Source: an uncultured delta proteobacterium
GTDB lineage: Bacteria > Desulfobacterota > Desulfovibrionia > Desulfovibrionales > Desulfovibrionaceae
Length of the DNA: 64,000 bases
Direction: 5' to 3'
NCBI GenBank assembly: GCA_900079685.1
Contig: LT599019.1
Coordinates: 465,458-529,457 of the forward strand
Below are positions 54,457-63,711 of the stretch, piece after piece; the stretch's first letter is position 1; each line of letters begins with the position of its first letter. The notes below the pieces were generated by a model that was not told the DNA's origin, searched no databases, and saw nothing but the letters and a program-made list of their open reading frames with translations. Position numbers and translations under genes: made by a program.

Positions 54457-54578
54457 ACTCTTCGGCAAGCCTGTTTTCGGACGGGTTCCCGGCAAACTTT
54501 TCCCGAATCCAATGCCATAAGGAAAACGGAAAAAATGCCGATATGTCTAGAAAGAAATGTCTCCGGCGGAGGAACACC

Positions 54579-55472
54579 ATGCATACACGCACCACAGCCA
54601 GGCCGCGCGTCATATCCTTGACCGCGCTCGTCGCCGCCTTTTGCGGCAGCCTGCTCATTCTTGGCGCCGGGAACGCCGTTGCCAAGGAATACGAGGTCGT
54701 CAACACCCCGCCGCCCATGCCCGAAGCCATGAAGCGCGCGGAAAAAGCGCCCGTGATAGCCGCCCCGCAAAACGCCGTTCCCGTGGGCGCGGGCCGCAAG
54801 GCTTACGTCAACGGGGAAAAGGTCCCGGTGCGGGAGGCATACGACGGCGACGCCGGGTTTGCCGTGCCGGACACGGACGGCGGGCTCATCTGGGTTCCCG
54901 CCCCGAACAAGGGCGTGGCGCCCGGGCAGGCGGATGCGCGCGAACTCAAGCTCAAAATCCGCGAACTGGCGGACCAGCTCATCGCGAACATGCACTACAC
55001 CCCGCAGCAGACCGTGGCCTTGCCCACGTCCTTTGTGAACCAGGAGGATTTTTCCCAGTCTTCCCCGCTCGGCAGGTTTATTGCGGAACAAATGTTCTAT
55101 GAATGCAACCAGCGGAATTTCCCTGTCAGGGAATACCGCATGGGTTCTTCCATCACGGTCAGGGAAGACGGGGAGTTTCTGCTCTCCCGCGCCCCGAAGA
55201 GCGTCTCCACGCAAACCGCCGGAACCGTGTTCGTGGTGGGAACCTACCTTATCGACCGCCAGGCCGTGTTCGTCAACGCGCGGCTCCTGCGCGGCGACGG
55301 AACGGTACTGCGCACCGCCCAGGTCATCCTTTCCGGCACGGGCATGACCAGGCGCATGCTGGCCGGGAGCGGTAAAACGCTCAAAGCCGGTTCGCTCCCC
55401 ATCCGCGATTTCAAAACCACGACCCAGCCCACGAACCTGACGCCCTTTGACCAGGGCGAGGACGTCCACTAA
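54579..55472 (+). CDS. FlgO-family exported protein
   Basis: 297 residues from the ATG at 54579 behind GGAGGA. N-terminal signal peptide (about 12-35, ending AVAKE). The C-terminal FlgO domain contains SSPLGRFIAEQMFYECNQRNFPVREYRMGSSI and VVGTYLIDRQAVFVNARLL. FlgO-type proteins are outer-membrane components at the flagellar base in Vibrio. The sigma-54 promoter supports a flagellar role. Confidence 0.85.
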   Translation: MHTRTTARPRVISLTALVAAFCGSLLILGAGNAVAKEYEVVNTPPPMPEAMKRAEKAPVIAAPQNAVPVGAGRKAYVNGEKVPVREAYDGDAGFAVPDTDGGLIWVPAPNKGVAPGQADARELKLKIRELADQLIANMHYTPQQTVALPTSFVNQEDFSQSSPLGRFIAEQMFYECNQRNFPVREYRMGSSITVREDGEFLLSRAPKSVSTQTAGTVFVVGTYLIDRQAVFVNARLLRGDGTVLRTAQVILSGTGMTRRMLAGSGKTLKAGSLPIRDFKTTTQPTNLTPFDQGEDVH

Positions 55473-55483
55473 GGGAGAGGCGC

Positions 55484-55801
55484 ATGCACGCACGGACCGT
55501 TACCATACTTCTCTGCTGCACGGCTTTGCTGGCGCTTACCGGCTGCGGGCTGTTCCAAAGTTCGCCCTCCTCGTCCGCGGGCAACACGCGGCCGGGTGCG
55601 AACGTGGCCCTGACCGCGCACAACCCCGTGAGCCTGCAAAACTACAAGACCGCGCGCGCGTATGCCTCGGAAGGCAGGCTGGAGCTGGCAAAGGAACATT
55701 ATCTTCTTGCCTACGCAGCCGCCGAGGGCGACGCCTCTTTACAGGTCATGCTGGAAAAAGAGCTCAGAGCCGTTGACATGATGTTAAAAACGCTGCGGTG
55801 A
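55484..55801 (+). CDS. small lipoprotein of the FlgO operon
   Basis: 105 residues with a lipobox (LTGC at about 18-21). The C-terminal half is helical (ARAYASEGRLELAKEHYLLAYAAAEGD), resembling a single TPR repeat. It lies between two FlgO-like genes, so it is likely a flagellar-base outer-membrane lipoprotein, comparable in position to FlgP. Confidence 0.82.
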   Translation: MHARTVTILLCCTALLALTGCGLFQSSPSSSAGNTRPGANVALTAHNPVSLQNYKTARAYASEGRLELAKEHYLLAYAAAEGDASLQVMLEKELRAVDMMLKTLR

Positions 55802-55825
55802 CCGCGGCCGTTACAGGAGTATATC

Positions 55826-56455
55826 ATGCGTTTTCCCTCCATTGCCTGCCGCCCTCTGGCCTGGATAACCACGGCCGCCGTGCTGGTGGTTCTTGCCGCG
55901 GCCCAGGCCGCCGCATCCGGGTCCATTGAAGGCACCGTTCCCCTGGCGGCGTCCGCCATGGGGCGCCAGATCGACCGGCAGATTGTGGAACGCCTCGCGC
56001 AGCCCGAGCCTCCGGCCACGGGGGTTTCCCTCGCCGTGACCGTGCCCGTGGACGTCAACGACCTTGACGAATCCAACCCCTTGGCCAGGCAGATGGCCGA
56101 GGAAATGGCCCGCTGGTTTACCCAGGCCGGGTATCACGTGCAGGAAATCCGCAAAGGCAATTCCGTCCTGATCGAGCCGGGCAACGGCGAAAAACTGCTC
56201 ACGCGCAGAGACAACCTGCTGGGCAAAAAGGAAGTGGAAAGCGCGGCCATCATGACGGGCACGTATACCGTCACCAACAAAAACGTCCGCTTCAACATCC
56301 GGGTGCTGCAAACCACCACGCAGGATGTGCTGGGCATGGCCACCGTGAGCGTTCCGCTGACGTCGGAAGTAAAATCCCTGCTCGGCAGAAATGCGGCCGG
56401 ACACGGAGGGGCTTACGCGGGCATAGCGCCGAGCGTGGGGACCATGCTGCCCTGA
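55826..56455 (+). CDS. second FlgO-like exported protein
   Basis: 209 residues with a signal peptide (about 10-31, AAQAAAS). The FlgO-like core ESNPLARQMAEEMARWFTQAGYHVQEIRKGNSVLI and IMTGTYTVTNKNVRFNIRVLQ parallels the first gene of the operon. Probably a paralogue acting in the same structure. Confidence 0.83.
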   Translation: MRFPSIACRPLAWITTAAVLVVLAAAQAAASGSIEGTVPLAASAMGRQIDRQIVERLAQPEPPATGVSLAVTVPVDVNDLDESNPLARQMAEEMARWFTQAGYHVQEIRKGNSVLIEPGNGEKLLTRRDNLLGKKEVESAAIMTGTYTVTNKNVRFNIRVLQTTTQDVLGMATVSVPLTSEVKSLLGRNAAGHGGAYAGIAPSVGTMLP

Positions 56456-56488
56456 CGGACTGGGCATTGCATTACCATCGTATATCCG

Positions 56489-56521
56489 ATGCAGGACGGT
56501 AAATACGTCCTGCATTTTTTT
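56489..56521 (+). terminator. terminator of the FlgO operon
   Basis: ATGCAGGACG/CGTCCTGCAT stem, seven-base loop, then a run of seven T. Confidence 0.93.
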
Positions 56522-56797
56522 ACGCGACACGGATGCAACGGAACGGTATCGCGGGGCAGTATTTTTTTACAATCAGACAAATACCGGCAGTGTCCGGCAG
56601 GCAGTTTTCACTCAATAATACGCTAAAAATACTTATCTTTTATCTAAAAAATTTGCCTATTCATCAGGATAGATATACCAGAAAATTTATGATACAGCTG
56701 CCGCATTGGTTGTGCGCAGCACCGCGTGGTATGGAGCGTTTGCGTCTAATGGTGTTTGCGCCCCGTGGCGCCAGGCATCTTGGGGGGAGAAGACTGA
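56522..56797 (+). other. AT-rich region before the hybrid kinase
   Basis: 276 bp. The central 56580-56690 is strongly AT-rich and holds a weak promoter candidate TTGCCT - 17 bp - TACCAG (56653-56681). The frame 56533-56811 is not protein-like. No other element recognised. Confidence 0.45.
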
Positions 56798-59700
56798 ATG
56801 CCTACCGGTAGAAGGCTGGGGTCCCTGCGGCTCTATGTTTCTCTTTTTGTGGGCGCCATCCTGCTGGCGTTCGCGCTCATCTTTTTTTTCATTTTCCATA
56901 CGACAATGCCCCGGATGTTGCTGGCCTCCGAAGACAAATACCTATCCCAGCAGCTCAAGCTCGTTGACGGCCTTCTGACCGCCGCCAGAGAAGGCGTTGC
57001 CCTGCTGGCGGAAGATACCGCCACCTGGGAAGACGCCGCCCTTTTCGCCGAGGGCAAAAACCCCGATTTCATCACCGGCAACTGGACGGAAAAATCCATG
57101 CTGGAGAGTTTCCGCCTGAACTTCGTCATAGTGAAGGACCTGGCGGGAAACGATCTGTACACGGATTTCCTCAACGTCCGCACCAAGGAACAATCGGCTC
57201 TTCCTCCGGGTCTTTCCAGGCGGCTCAACGAGTTCGCCCAGCACGTGATAGCCCGGTATACCTCGGGCCTGCCCGGTCCAAAAGTCTTCGGCAAGGAAGG
57301 CATTCTTTTTTTCAACAAGGCCGCGTATGATATCGCGATAATGCCCATCGTGCCCTCGCGGAACGCGGCGGTCCCCTCCGGTGTCCTCATCATGGGCAAC
57401 GTCCTCAACAACGAGTATTTCCAATATCTCACGCACTATGACGGGAGCGTATTCTCCATCAGGGAGGATACGGATACCAGCCTCACGGCGGCCAACCCCA
57501 TCCAGCACCTGGACCAGGACACCGTTTCGACCCGCACCCGCCTGACGGGCATTGACGGCAGCCCCCTGGTTCTCGTCATGACCGAAAAGCGGCAGATTTA
57601 TACCGAAGGCCGGCGGCAGCTAACCCTGGCGAATGCCTTGATGGTCGCGGCCATGGTGCTTTTCAGCCTTGTCCTCTACCACGCCCTGACCCGGATGGTG
57701 CTGAGCCCCCTGGGCCGGCTGAGCAAGGACATCCAGGGCATCACGGAAGCCGACGACATCGATTCCGCGGGCATCGAGACGGAAAAATATTCCATGAGCC
57801 GCGAGTTCGTCGTCCTGTGCGCGTCCATCAACAGCATGCTCAAAAAACTGGGGCAATCCAAGGTGTCCCTCTCCATGCTCCACGGCCTGCTCAACGGCAT
57901 TGACGCCTATTTGTACGTCGTGGACCCGGAGGACTACACCATCCTGTTCATGAACGAAAAAATGCGGACGCACTACGGCCTTACGGAAAACCCCGTGGGC
58001 AAGGTCTGCTGGAAAATTCTGCAAAAAGACTTCACTGAGCGCTGCTCCTTCTGCCCCGGCCCGCAACTCGCGGCCAATCCCGAGACCTCCGTCATATGGG
58101 AGGAAAACAGCGAGCTTACCGGGCGGCAGTACCGTAACACCGACTGCCTCATAGAATGGGAAGGCGGCAGGAAAGTCCACCTGCAATACTCCGTGGATAT
58201 CACCACCATCAAGGCCTTTGAGGAATCCTTGAAACGGCGGTTGAAGCAGCAGGAGCTTATGGCCGAAATGGCGCGGGGCTTCATCGCCACGGCCAGCGTG
58301 ACGGATCTGGTCAACAACGCCCTGCGCATGGCCGGCGAATTCATGGGCATGAGCAAGATCATCCTGGTCAAACGAGAAGAGGAAGACGTTCTGCATGCCA
58401 CTCACGAGTGGTACAACAATACCCACGAGTGCGTCCGGCCGGAGGAAACCATTGTCCCCTTCCACCCCGGAACACCGGAATACGACGGGTTCATTACCGA
58501 AAAACGGCCGTATCTCGCCTATGACGACATCAGCGGCATGGCGGAATTCGCCTACGCCCGCGGGCACGGGGTCCGCTCTCTCGCGGATGTGCCCATCCGT
58601 GTCTTCGGCTCTTTCTGGGGCGTTCTCAGCTTCGGCGTCTGCGGCAAGCCTCGCCCCTGGACCCAGAGCGATCTGCAACTCATCATGCTCATCGGCACCA
58701 TCATTTCCGGGGTTGCCGAGCGCGGCATACGGGAAGCGAAGCTGATGCGCATGTCCTCCATCGTGGAAAGCGCGCCCCAGTTCATCTCCTACGCCGACCA
58801 GAACGGAAAACTTGAATACGTCAGCAAGGGGTCTGAAAAGGCTTTGGGCTACTCGCCGGAGGAACTGCTTTCCGGCGGCATTCCCCTGATTATGGACGAA
58901 GAAACCCACGCAACGGTGATGCGGGACATTTTCCCCCGCGTCGCCGCGGAGGGCAACCTGTCTTTTGAGTTGCCCCTCACCCTGAAAAACGGCGAGCGGC
59001 GGATTTTTTCCTTCTCCGGCTTTTCCATCCAGGAGGAGCACGGGATCGGGCTCGGCGCCATCACCCAGGACGTGACCGAGCAGCGAACCCTGGAAAGAGA
59101 CATCATCGCGGCCAAGGAGCAGGCGGAAAAATCCAACATGGCCAAAAGCGAATTTCTCTCCCGCATGAGCCATGAGATGCGCACCCCGCTGAACGCCATC
59201 ATCGGCATGACCAGCATCGCGACCGCCGCCCGGGACCTGGAAAAAAAGCAGTATTGCCTGGACAAGGTCGGCGAGGCCTCCAACCATCTTCTGGGGGTCA
59301 TCAACGACATTCTCGACATGTCGAAAATCGAGGCCAACAAATTCGAGCTTTCCTATACCGAATTCTCCTTTGAAAAAATGCTCATGCGGGTCCTCAACGT
59401 GGTCAACTTCCGCATTGAGGAGAAAAAACAAACCCTGGTCGTCACCGTCAGCCCGGATATTCCCTACTCCATTATCAGCGACGAGCAGCGCCTCGCGCAG
59501 GTGATCGCCAACCTTCTTTCCAACGCGGTAAAATTTACGCCGGAACAGGGAACCATAACCCTGGCGGCCCGGAAAACGGAAGAAAAGGACGGCGAATGCA
59601 CGCTGCTCGTCTCCGTCACGGATACCGGCATCGGCGTCCCCCCGGAACACCAGGCGCGGCTGTTCAATTCCTTCGAGCAGGCGGACGGCGGCATATCCCG

Positions 59701-60679
59701 CAAGTTCGGCGGCACGGGACTCGGCCTTGCCATATCCAAACGCATCGTCTCCCTGATGGGCGGCGAAATCCGGGTGGAGTCCGAGGCGGGCAAGGGCTCG
59801 ACATTCTCCTTCACCGTGAGGGCGCAGCGCGGCGCCGCGACGAGCGAAGGCGCGCTCGCCGACATAGACTGGAACGACCTGCGCGTTCTGCTCGTGGACG
59901 ACGCGCCCGAGGTCGGGGAATACTTCAGCAACCTCGCCCGGAATCTCGGCTTTGCCTGCACCGTGGCCAACAGCGGATTCGAGGCGCTCGCCATCCTGCG
60001 GGACAAAGGGCCTGCCGCCTTCGACATCATTTTCGCGGATTGGAAAATGCCCGGCATGGACGGCATTGAACTGGCCGGGAAAATCACGGATTTCGGCAAG
60101 GAACAACCCATTATCATCATGATTTCCGCGACGGAGTGGAGCGATATCGAAAAAGACGCCAAGGCCGCCGGGGTAAAACACTTCGTCCCCAAACCGCTGT
60201 TCGCCGCCGCCATCATAGACGCCATCAGCGAATCCCTGGGGAAAAAAGCGGTCGCCGACCAGGCCGCCGCGCTGGCCGACAAGGACTGCTTTGCCGCGTT
60301 CACCATCCTCCTGGCGGAAGATATCGCGATAAACCGGGAAATCGTCATCACCATGCTGGAAGATACCGGCATTGCCATCGACACCGCTGAAAACGGGAAG
60401 GAAGCCTGCGAACTGTTCCGCGCCGCCCCGGACAAATACGCCATGATTTTCATGGATATCCACATGCCCGAGGTGGACGGGTACGAAGCCACCAGACGGA
60501 TCCGCGCCATGCGCGATATCCCGCGCGCCGGGACCGTCCCCATCATCGCCATGACCGCCAACGTGTTCCGGGAAGATATCGAGCGCTGTCTCGCGGCCGG
60601 GATGAACGGGCATATTGGCAAGCCCATCGATTTTGCCGCGTTGATGGAAAAACTCCGCGAACGGTGCGGGGAACGGTAG
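56798..60679 (+). CDS. hybrid sensor histidine kinase (CHASE-type sensor, PAS, GAF, PAS, HisKA, HATPase, two REC)
   Basis: 1293 residues. Membrane helices at about 12-36 and 275-297 flank a CHASE4-like periplasmic sensor; a HAMP-like linker, a PAS with cysteine motif C-x9-C-x2-C (CWKILQKDFTERCSFC), a GAF domain (about 490-640) and another PAS follow. The H box is FLSRMSHEMRTPLN (about 785), with N and G boxes (NLLSNAVKF, DTGIGV, GGTGLGLAI). Two receiver domains carry the acceptor aspartates in FADWKMPG and FMDIHMPE. No Hpt domain or partner regulator is adjacent, so the output pathway is unknown. Confidence 0.93.
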   Translation: MPTGRRLGSLRLYVSLFVGAILLAFALIFFFIFHTTMPRMLLASEDKYLSQQLKLVDGLLTAAREGVALLAEDTATWEDAALFAEGKNPDFITGNWTEKSMLESFRLNFVIVKDLAGNDLYTDFLNVRTKEQSALPPGLSRRLNEFAQHVIARYTSGLPGPKVFGKEGILFFNKAAYDIAIMPIVPSRNAAVPSGVLIMGNVLNNEYFQYLTHYDGSVFSIREDTDTSLTAANPIQHLDQDTVSTRTRLTGIDGSPLVLVMTEKRQIYTEGRRQLTLANALMVAAMVLFSLVLYHALTRMVLSPLGRLSKDIQGITEADDIDSAGIETEKYSMSREFVVLCASINSMLKKLGQSKVSLSMLHGLLNGIDAYLYVVDPEDYTILFMNEKMRTHYGLTENPVGKVCWKILQKDFTERCSFCPGPQLAANPETSVIWEENSELTGRQYRNTDCLIEWEGGRKVHLQYSVDITTIKAFEESLKRRLKQQELMAEMARGFIATASVTDLVNNALRMAGEFMGMSKIILVKREEEDVLHATHEWYNNTHECVRPEETIVPFHPGTPEYDGFITEKRPYLAYDDISGMAEFAYARGHGVRSLADVPIRVFGSFWGVLSFGVCGKPRPWTQSDLQLIMLIGTIISGVAERGIREAKLMRMSSIVESAPQFISYADQNGKLEYVSKGSEKALGYSPEELLSGGIPLIMDEETHATVMRDIFPRVAAEGNLSFELPLTLKNGERRIFSFSGFSIQEEHGIGLGAITQDVTEQRTLERDIIAAKEQAEKSNMAKSEFLSRMSHEMRTPLNAIIGMTSIATAARDLEKKQYCLDKVGEASNHLLGVINDILDMSKIEANKFELSYTEFSFEKMLMRVLNVVNFRIEEKKQTLVVTVSPDIPYSIISDEQRLAQVIANLLSNAVKFTPEQGTITLAARKTEEKDGECTLLVSVTDTGIGVPPEHQARLFNSFEQADGGISRKFGGTGLGLAISKRIVSLMGGEIRVESEAGKGSTFSFTVRAQRGAATSEGALADIDWNDLRVLLVDDAPEVGEYFSNLARNLGFACTVANSGFEALAILRDKGPAAFDIIFADWKMPGMDGIELAGKITDFGKEQPIIIMISATEWSDIEKDAKAAGVKHFVPKPLFAAAIIDAISESLGKKAVADQAAALADKDCFAAFTILLAEDIAINREIVITMLEDTGIAIDTAENGKEACELFRAAPDKYAMIFMDIHMPEVDGYEATRRIRAMRDIPRAGTVPIIAMTANVFREDIERCLAAGMNGHIGKPIDFAALMEKLRERCGER

Positions 60680-60695
60680 ATTCGGGCGGAAAAAG

Positions 60696-60744
60696 AAACG
60701 CAAACAGCCCCCGGGATGCCGTATCCCGGGGGCTGTTTGCGTTT
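60696..60744. terminator. 22-bp perfect bidirectional terminator
   Basis: Arms 60696-60717 and 60723-60744 pair perfectly; it ends the kinase gene and faces the ahcY side. Confidence 0.88.
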
Positions 60745-60762
60745 ATGGCGCCGAAGCGCTGC

Positions 60763-60913
60763 TAGACAGTGTCGTCACGAGATGATTTTTTGTTCTCCGG
60801 CAAGGAAGATGAGCCTTTTATGAAGGGAGCGTACTCTGATGGTACGTGACCGGAATAAAAAGCGAAATCTGACGCGGCCGGGAACAAAAAAGCGCTCGTG
60901 ACGGCACTGTCTA
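60763..60913. mobile_element. MITE, copy 2 (151 bp)
   Basis: Same length, orientation and termini as the copy at 17396-17546, 96 % identical, all six differences being transitions in the right-hand third. Its right end CTA (60911-60913) is, on the minus strand, the TAG stop codon of ahcY. Confidence 0.9.
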
Positions 60914-62338
60914 GTACCGGTAGTGGTCCGGCTTGTAGGGCCCTTCCACGGTGACGCCGATATACCCGGCCTGTTCCTTGGTCAAGGTGGTCAGCGTCAC
61001 GCCAAGCCGCGCGAGGTGCAGCCGGGCCACGTCCTCGTCGAGCTTCTTGGGCAGGGTATAGACCTTTTTCTCCAGCTTTTTGGTCGCCAGTTCGATCTGG
61101 GCCAGGGTCTGGTTGGTGAAGCTGTTGGACATGACGAAGCTGGGGTGCCCCGTGGCGCAGCCCAGGTTCACAAGGCGGCCTTCCGCCAGGATGACGAGGG
61201 ACCGCCCGGAAGGCAGGGTCCATTTGTCCACCTGGGGTTTGATGTTCCGCTTCACGCACCCCTTGGTGGTTTCCAGGAAATTCATGTCGATTTCGTTGTC
61301 GAAATGGCCGATGTTGCAGACGATGGCTTCGTCCTTCATGCCCATCATGTGCGCGCCGGTAATGACGTGGTAGTTGCCCGTGGCCGTAACGAAAATATCC
61401 GCTTCGGGCAGGGCTTTTTCCACGGTGGTGACTTCATAGCCTTCCATGGCGGCCTGCAGGGCGCAAATCGGGTCGATTTCCGTGACCAGCACCCGCGCGC
61501 CGAACCCGCGCATGCTCTGCGCGCAGCCTTTGCCTACGTCGCCGTAGCCGCAGACCAGGACGACCTTGCCCGCGACCATGATGTCCGTCGCGCGCTTGAT
61601 GCCGTCCGCCAGGGATTCGCGGCAGCCGTAGAGGTTGTCGAACTTGGATTTCGTCACGGAATCGTTGACGTTGATGGCCGGGAACAGCAGCTTGCCTTCC
61701 TTTTCCATCTGATACAGGCGGTGCACGCCGGTCGTGGTTTCCTCGGAAACGCCCCGGACCTTGGCGGCGATGCGCGTCCATTTGCCGGGATCCGTCGTAA
61801 GGCTGAGCGCCAGACGGTCCAGAATAATCTGCAGTTCCTTGTTGTCCGTCTTTTCCCGCACGACGGCGGCGTCTTTTTCCGCGTCCACGCCCTTGTGGAT
61901 CATGAGCGTGGCGTCGCCGCCGTCATCCACGATGAGGTCCGGACCGGAGCCGTCGGGCCAGGTCAGGGCCATTTCTGTGCACCACCAGTATTCCTCGAGG
62001 TTCTCCCCTTTCCAGGCGAAAACCTTGGCCATGCCGGATTCGGCAATGGCGGCCGCCGCGTGATCCTGGGTGGAGAAAATGTTGCAGGAGGCCCAGCGCA
62101 GATCCGCGCCAAGGGCATGCAGGGTTTTGATGAGCATGGCCGTCTGGATGGTCATGTGCAGCGACCCCGTTATTTTTAGCCCTTTCAGGGGTTTTTTGTC
62201 CCCGTAAAGGCGGATGAGCTCCATCAGGCCCGGCATTTCCCGCTCGGAAAGCTGCATTTCCTTCGCCCCGAATTCCGCGAGGGCAAGGTCCGCCACTTTA
62301 TGCTGCAGGGCGAGATCAAGAGGTTTGGCAGTGTTCAT
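60911..62338 (-). CDS. ahcY: adenosylhomocysteinase
   Basis: 475 residues. NAD-binding [20 protein letters not shown] and the C-terminal KPDHYRY tail, which in this family reaches into the partner active site, are complete. It hydrolyses SAH to adenosine and homocysteine. It is 16 bp downstream of the sahR-type gene. The stop codon is formed by the end of a MITE directly after the canonical last residue. Confidence 0.97.
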   Translation of the reverse strand: MNTAKPLDLALQHKVADLALAEFGAKEMQLSEREMPGLMELIRLYGDKKPLKGLKITGSLHMTIQTAMLIKTLHALGADLRWASCNIFSTQDHAAAAIAESGMAKVFAWKGENLEEYWWCTEMALTWPDGSGPDLIVDDGGDATLMIHKGVDAEKDAAVVREKTDNKELQIILDRLALSLTTDPGKWTRIAAKVRGVSEETTTGVHRLYQMEKEGKLLFPAINVNDSVTKSKFDNLYGCRESLADGIKRATDIMVAGKVVLVCGYGDVGKGCAQSMRGFGARVLVTEIDPICALQAAMEGYEVTTVEKALPEADIFVTATGNYHVITGAHMMGMKDEAIVCNIGHFDNEIDMNFLETTKGCVKRNIKPQVDKWTLPSGRSLVILAEGRLVNLGCATGHPSFVMSNSFTNQTLAQIELATKKLEKKVYTLPKKLDEDVARLHLARLGVTLTTLTKEQAGYIGVTVEGPYKPDHYRY

Positions 62339-62354
62339 GGTGCAAACTCCGTTG

Positions 62355-63290
62355 TTACGACGCGGCGGTCAGTTCCGCCTCTATAAGATGAATGAAAAGC
62401 CCCTTTTCCACGGGTGTCCGTGTTGCGGAAACAGGGGCGAACCCCGCTTTTTCCAAAGCGGCGCACAGCCCTTCCTTGGTAAATCCGAGCCACCTGTCAC
62501 CGTATGTGACGCGCATGGACTCGTTCGCATGGCGGTCAAAATCCGTAATAACCACACGCCCTTTCGGGCGCAGTACGCGGCGGACCTCTTCCAGCGCGGT
62601 CTCGGGTGACGAGAGGTGGTGCAAAACCATGTTAATGGAAACAAAATCCGCTTCCCCGTCGCGCAGCGGCAAATGCTCAAGATCGCCTATCCGCAGGGAA
62701 ACGCGCGCATCCTCCCCGCCGAAACGCCGCCTGGCGAGATCCAGCATTCTGGCGGAGCCGTCCACGCCGATAACCTCTTTGGCGGCGGGCATCATGCGCT
62801 CAAGCACTTCGCCGGTGCCGCAGCCGAGATCCACGGCCACCGAACCCGGCAAGACCAGCGCGGCAATGGCGCCCGGCAGATCGTAGTCGCCGAGCACGTC
62901 GTGGGCGAGCTGGTCCCAGTCGTCGGCGATGGCGTTGAAAAACTGGCGCGTCGCGCGCAGCCGCTCTTCAAGAACGGACGCCGCGGCGGAAAGATCCGTC
63001 TGGAACACGTCGTCGCGCAGCACAAAGGGCAGCACGGCGTCGGCAAACCGGCGCGCCTCCCCGTCGTGCACGGCGGCGTAAAAAACCCACAATCCGTCCC
63101 GCCGCCAGGAAACAAGGCCGGCCGAAGCCAAAATCTTCAAATGCCGGGAAACCCGCGACTGCCCCATGCCCAAAATCATGATAAGCTCGTTGACGTTGAG
63201 TTCGTACCGGCTGAGCACGCTGAAAAGGCGCAGCCGGGTATCGTCCGCCAGGGCTTTGAAATACTGAAGTGCTTGTGTCATGGTGTACAT
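62355..63290 (-). CDS. sahR: ArsR-family regulator fused to a SAM-dependent methyltransferase (SahR-type)
   Basis: 311 residues from the ATG at 63290 (or 63281). N-terminal ArsR winged helix (about 1-90): [16 protein letters not shown] and [15 protein letters not shown]-terminal class I methyltransferase fold with [14 protein letters not shown]. SahR proteins respond to S-adenosylhomocysteine and regulate ahcY and methionine-cycle genes; adjacency to ahcY fits. The methyltransferase fold probably serves as the SAH sensor. An upstream TTG start would overlap the promoter and is disfavoured. Confidence 0.88.
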   Translation of the reverse strand: MYTMTQALQYFKALADDTRLRLFSVLSRYELNVNELIMILGMGQSRVSRHLKILASAGLVSWRRDGLWVFYAAVHDGEARRFADAVLPFVLRDDVFQTDLSAAASVLEERLRATRQFFNAIADDWDQLAHDVLGDYDLPGAIAALVLPGSVAVDLGCGTGEVLERMMPAAKEVIGVDGSARMLDLARRRFGGEDARVSLRIGDLEHLPLRDGEADFVSINMVLHHLSSPETALEEVRRVLRPKGRVVITDFDRHANESMRVTYGDRWLGFTKEGLCAALEKAGFAPVSATRTPVEKGLFIHLIEAELTAAS

Positions 63291-63310
63291 CGTTAAATGC
63301 AAATTTCTTG

Positions 63311-63344
63311 ATACATCTGTATGCGCCTTTTCGGATATAGTCAA
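63311..63344 (-). promoter_or_regulatory. promoter with overlapping operator for sahR-ahcY
   Basis: On the minus strand TTGACT (63339-63344) - 17 bp - TACAGA (63316-63321). The dyad ATACA-TC-TGTAT (63311-63322) covers the -10, as expected for an autoregulated ArsR-type repressor. Confidence 0.65.
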
Positions 63345-63711
63345 GCGCAGCAGGAAAATTTCGCGGCATTATAAAAAAAGTAGGCATTTTTTATGGCATC
63401 TGAAATCTTATATCTTTAATTTTTCCAAGGATAACAGCGTTTTTTGGCCCTAAAATACTTTTTTTATTGCGCTTATTTTAGAAGCATACTACATTGCGGC
63501 TGCAACAGTGCCTAATCTCTCAACTTCACGTGGGCACTAACCTGCTTCGCTTACAAAGAGTAGGCAATGAATCTCCGATAGGAAGGGTAAACCATGTACA
63601 GAAAAGTATTTGGCGGATTCAACTTGCAAGTGCAACACCCTCAAAGTTGAATGAAAAGGCAAGGTGGTATAGCCCTTTAGCCTCTCCATCCAACCAAAGA
63701 TTGAGGGGCGT
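63345..63711. other. AT-rich intergenic region and IS30 left end
   Basis: The first 150 bp are very AT-rich without a gene. The palindrome ACTTGCAAGT (63622-63631) within GGATTCAACTTGCAAGTGCAAC resembles the terminal repeat of IS30-type elements, so the element probably begins near 63609. The frame 63494-63766 overlaps this end and is not a gene. Confidence 0.5.

Noticed and set aside
57620..60703. 1027-codon open frame opposite the hybrid kinase
   Set aside because: Same artefact: the plus strand encodes all kinase motifs and the minus product has no recognisable domain.
62339..63710. SAM or SAH riboswitch upstream of ahcY
   Set aside because: No matching structured leader; the sahR-type gene and its promoter occupy the region.
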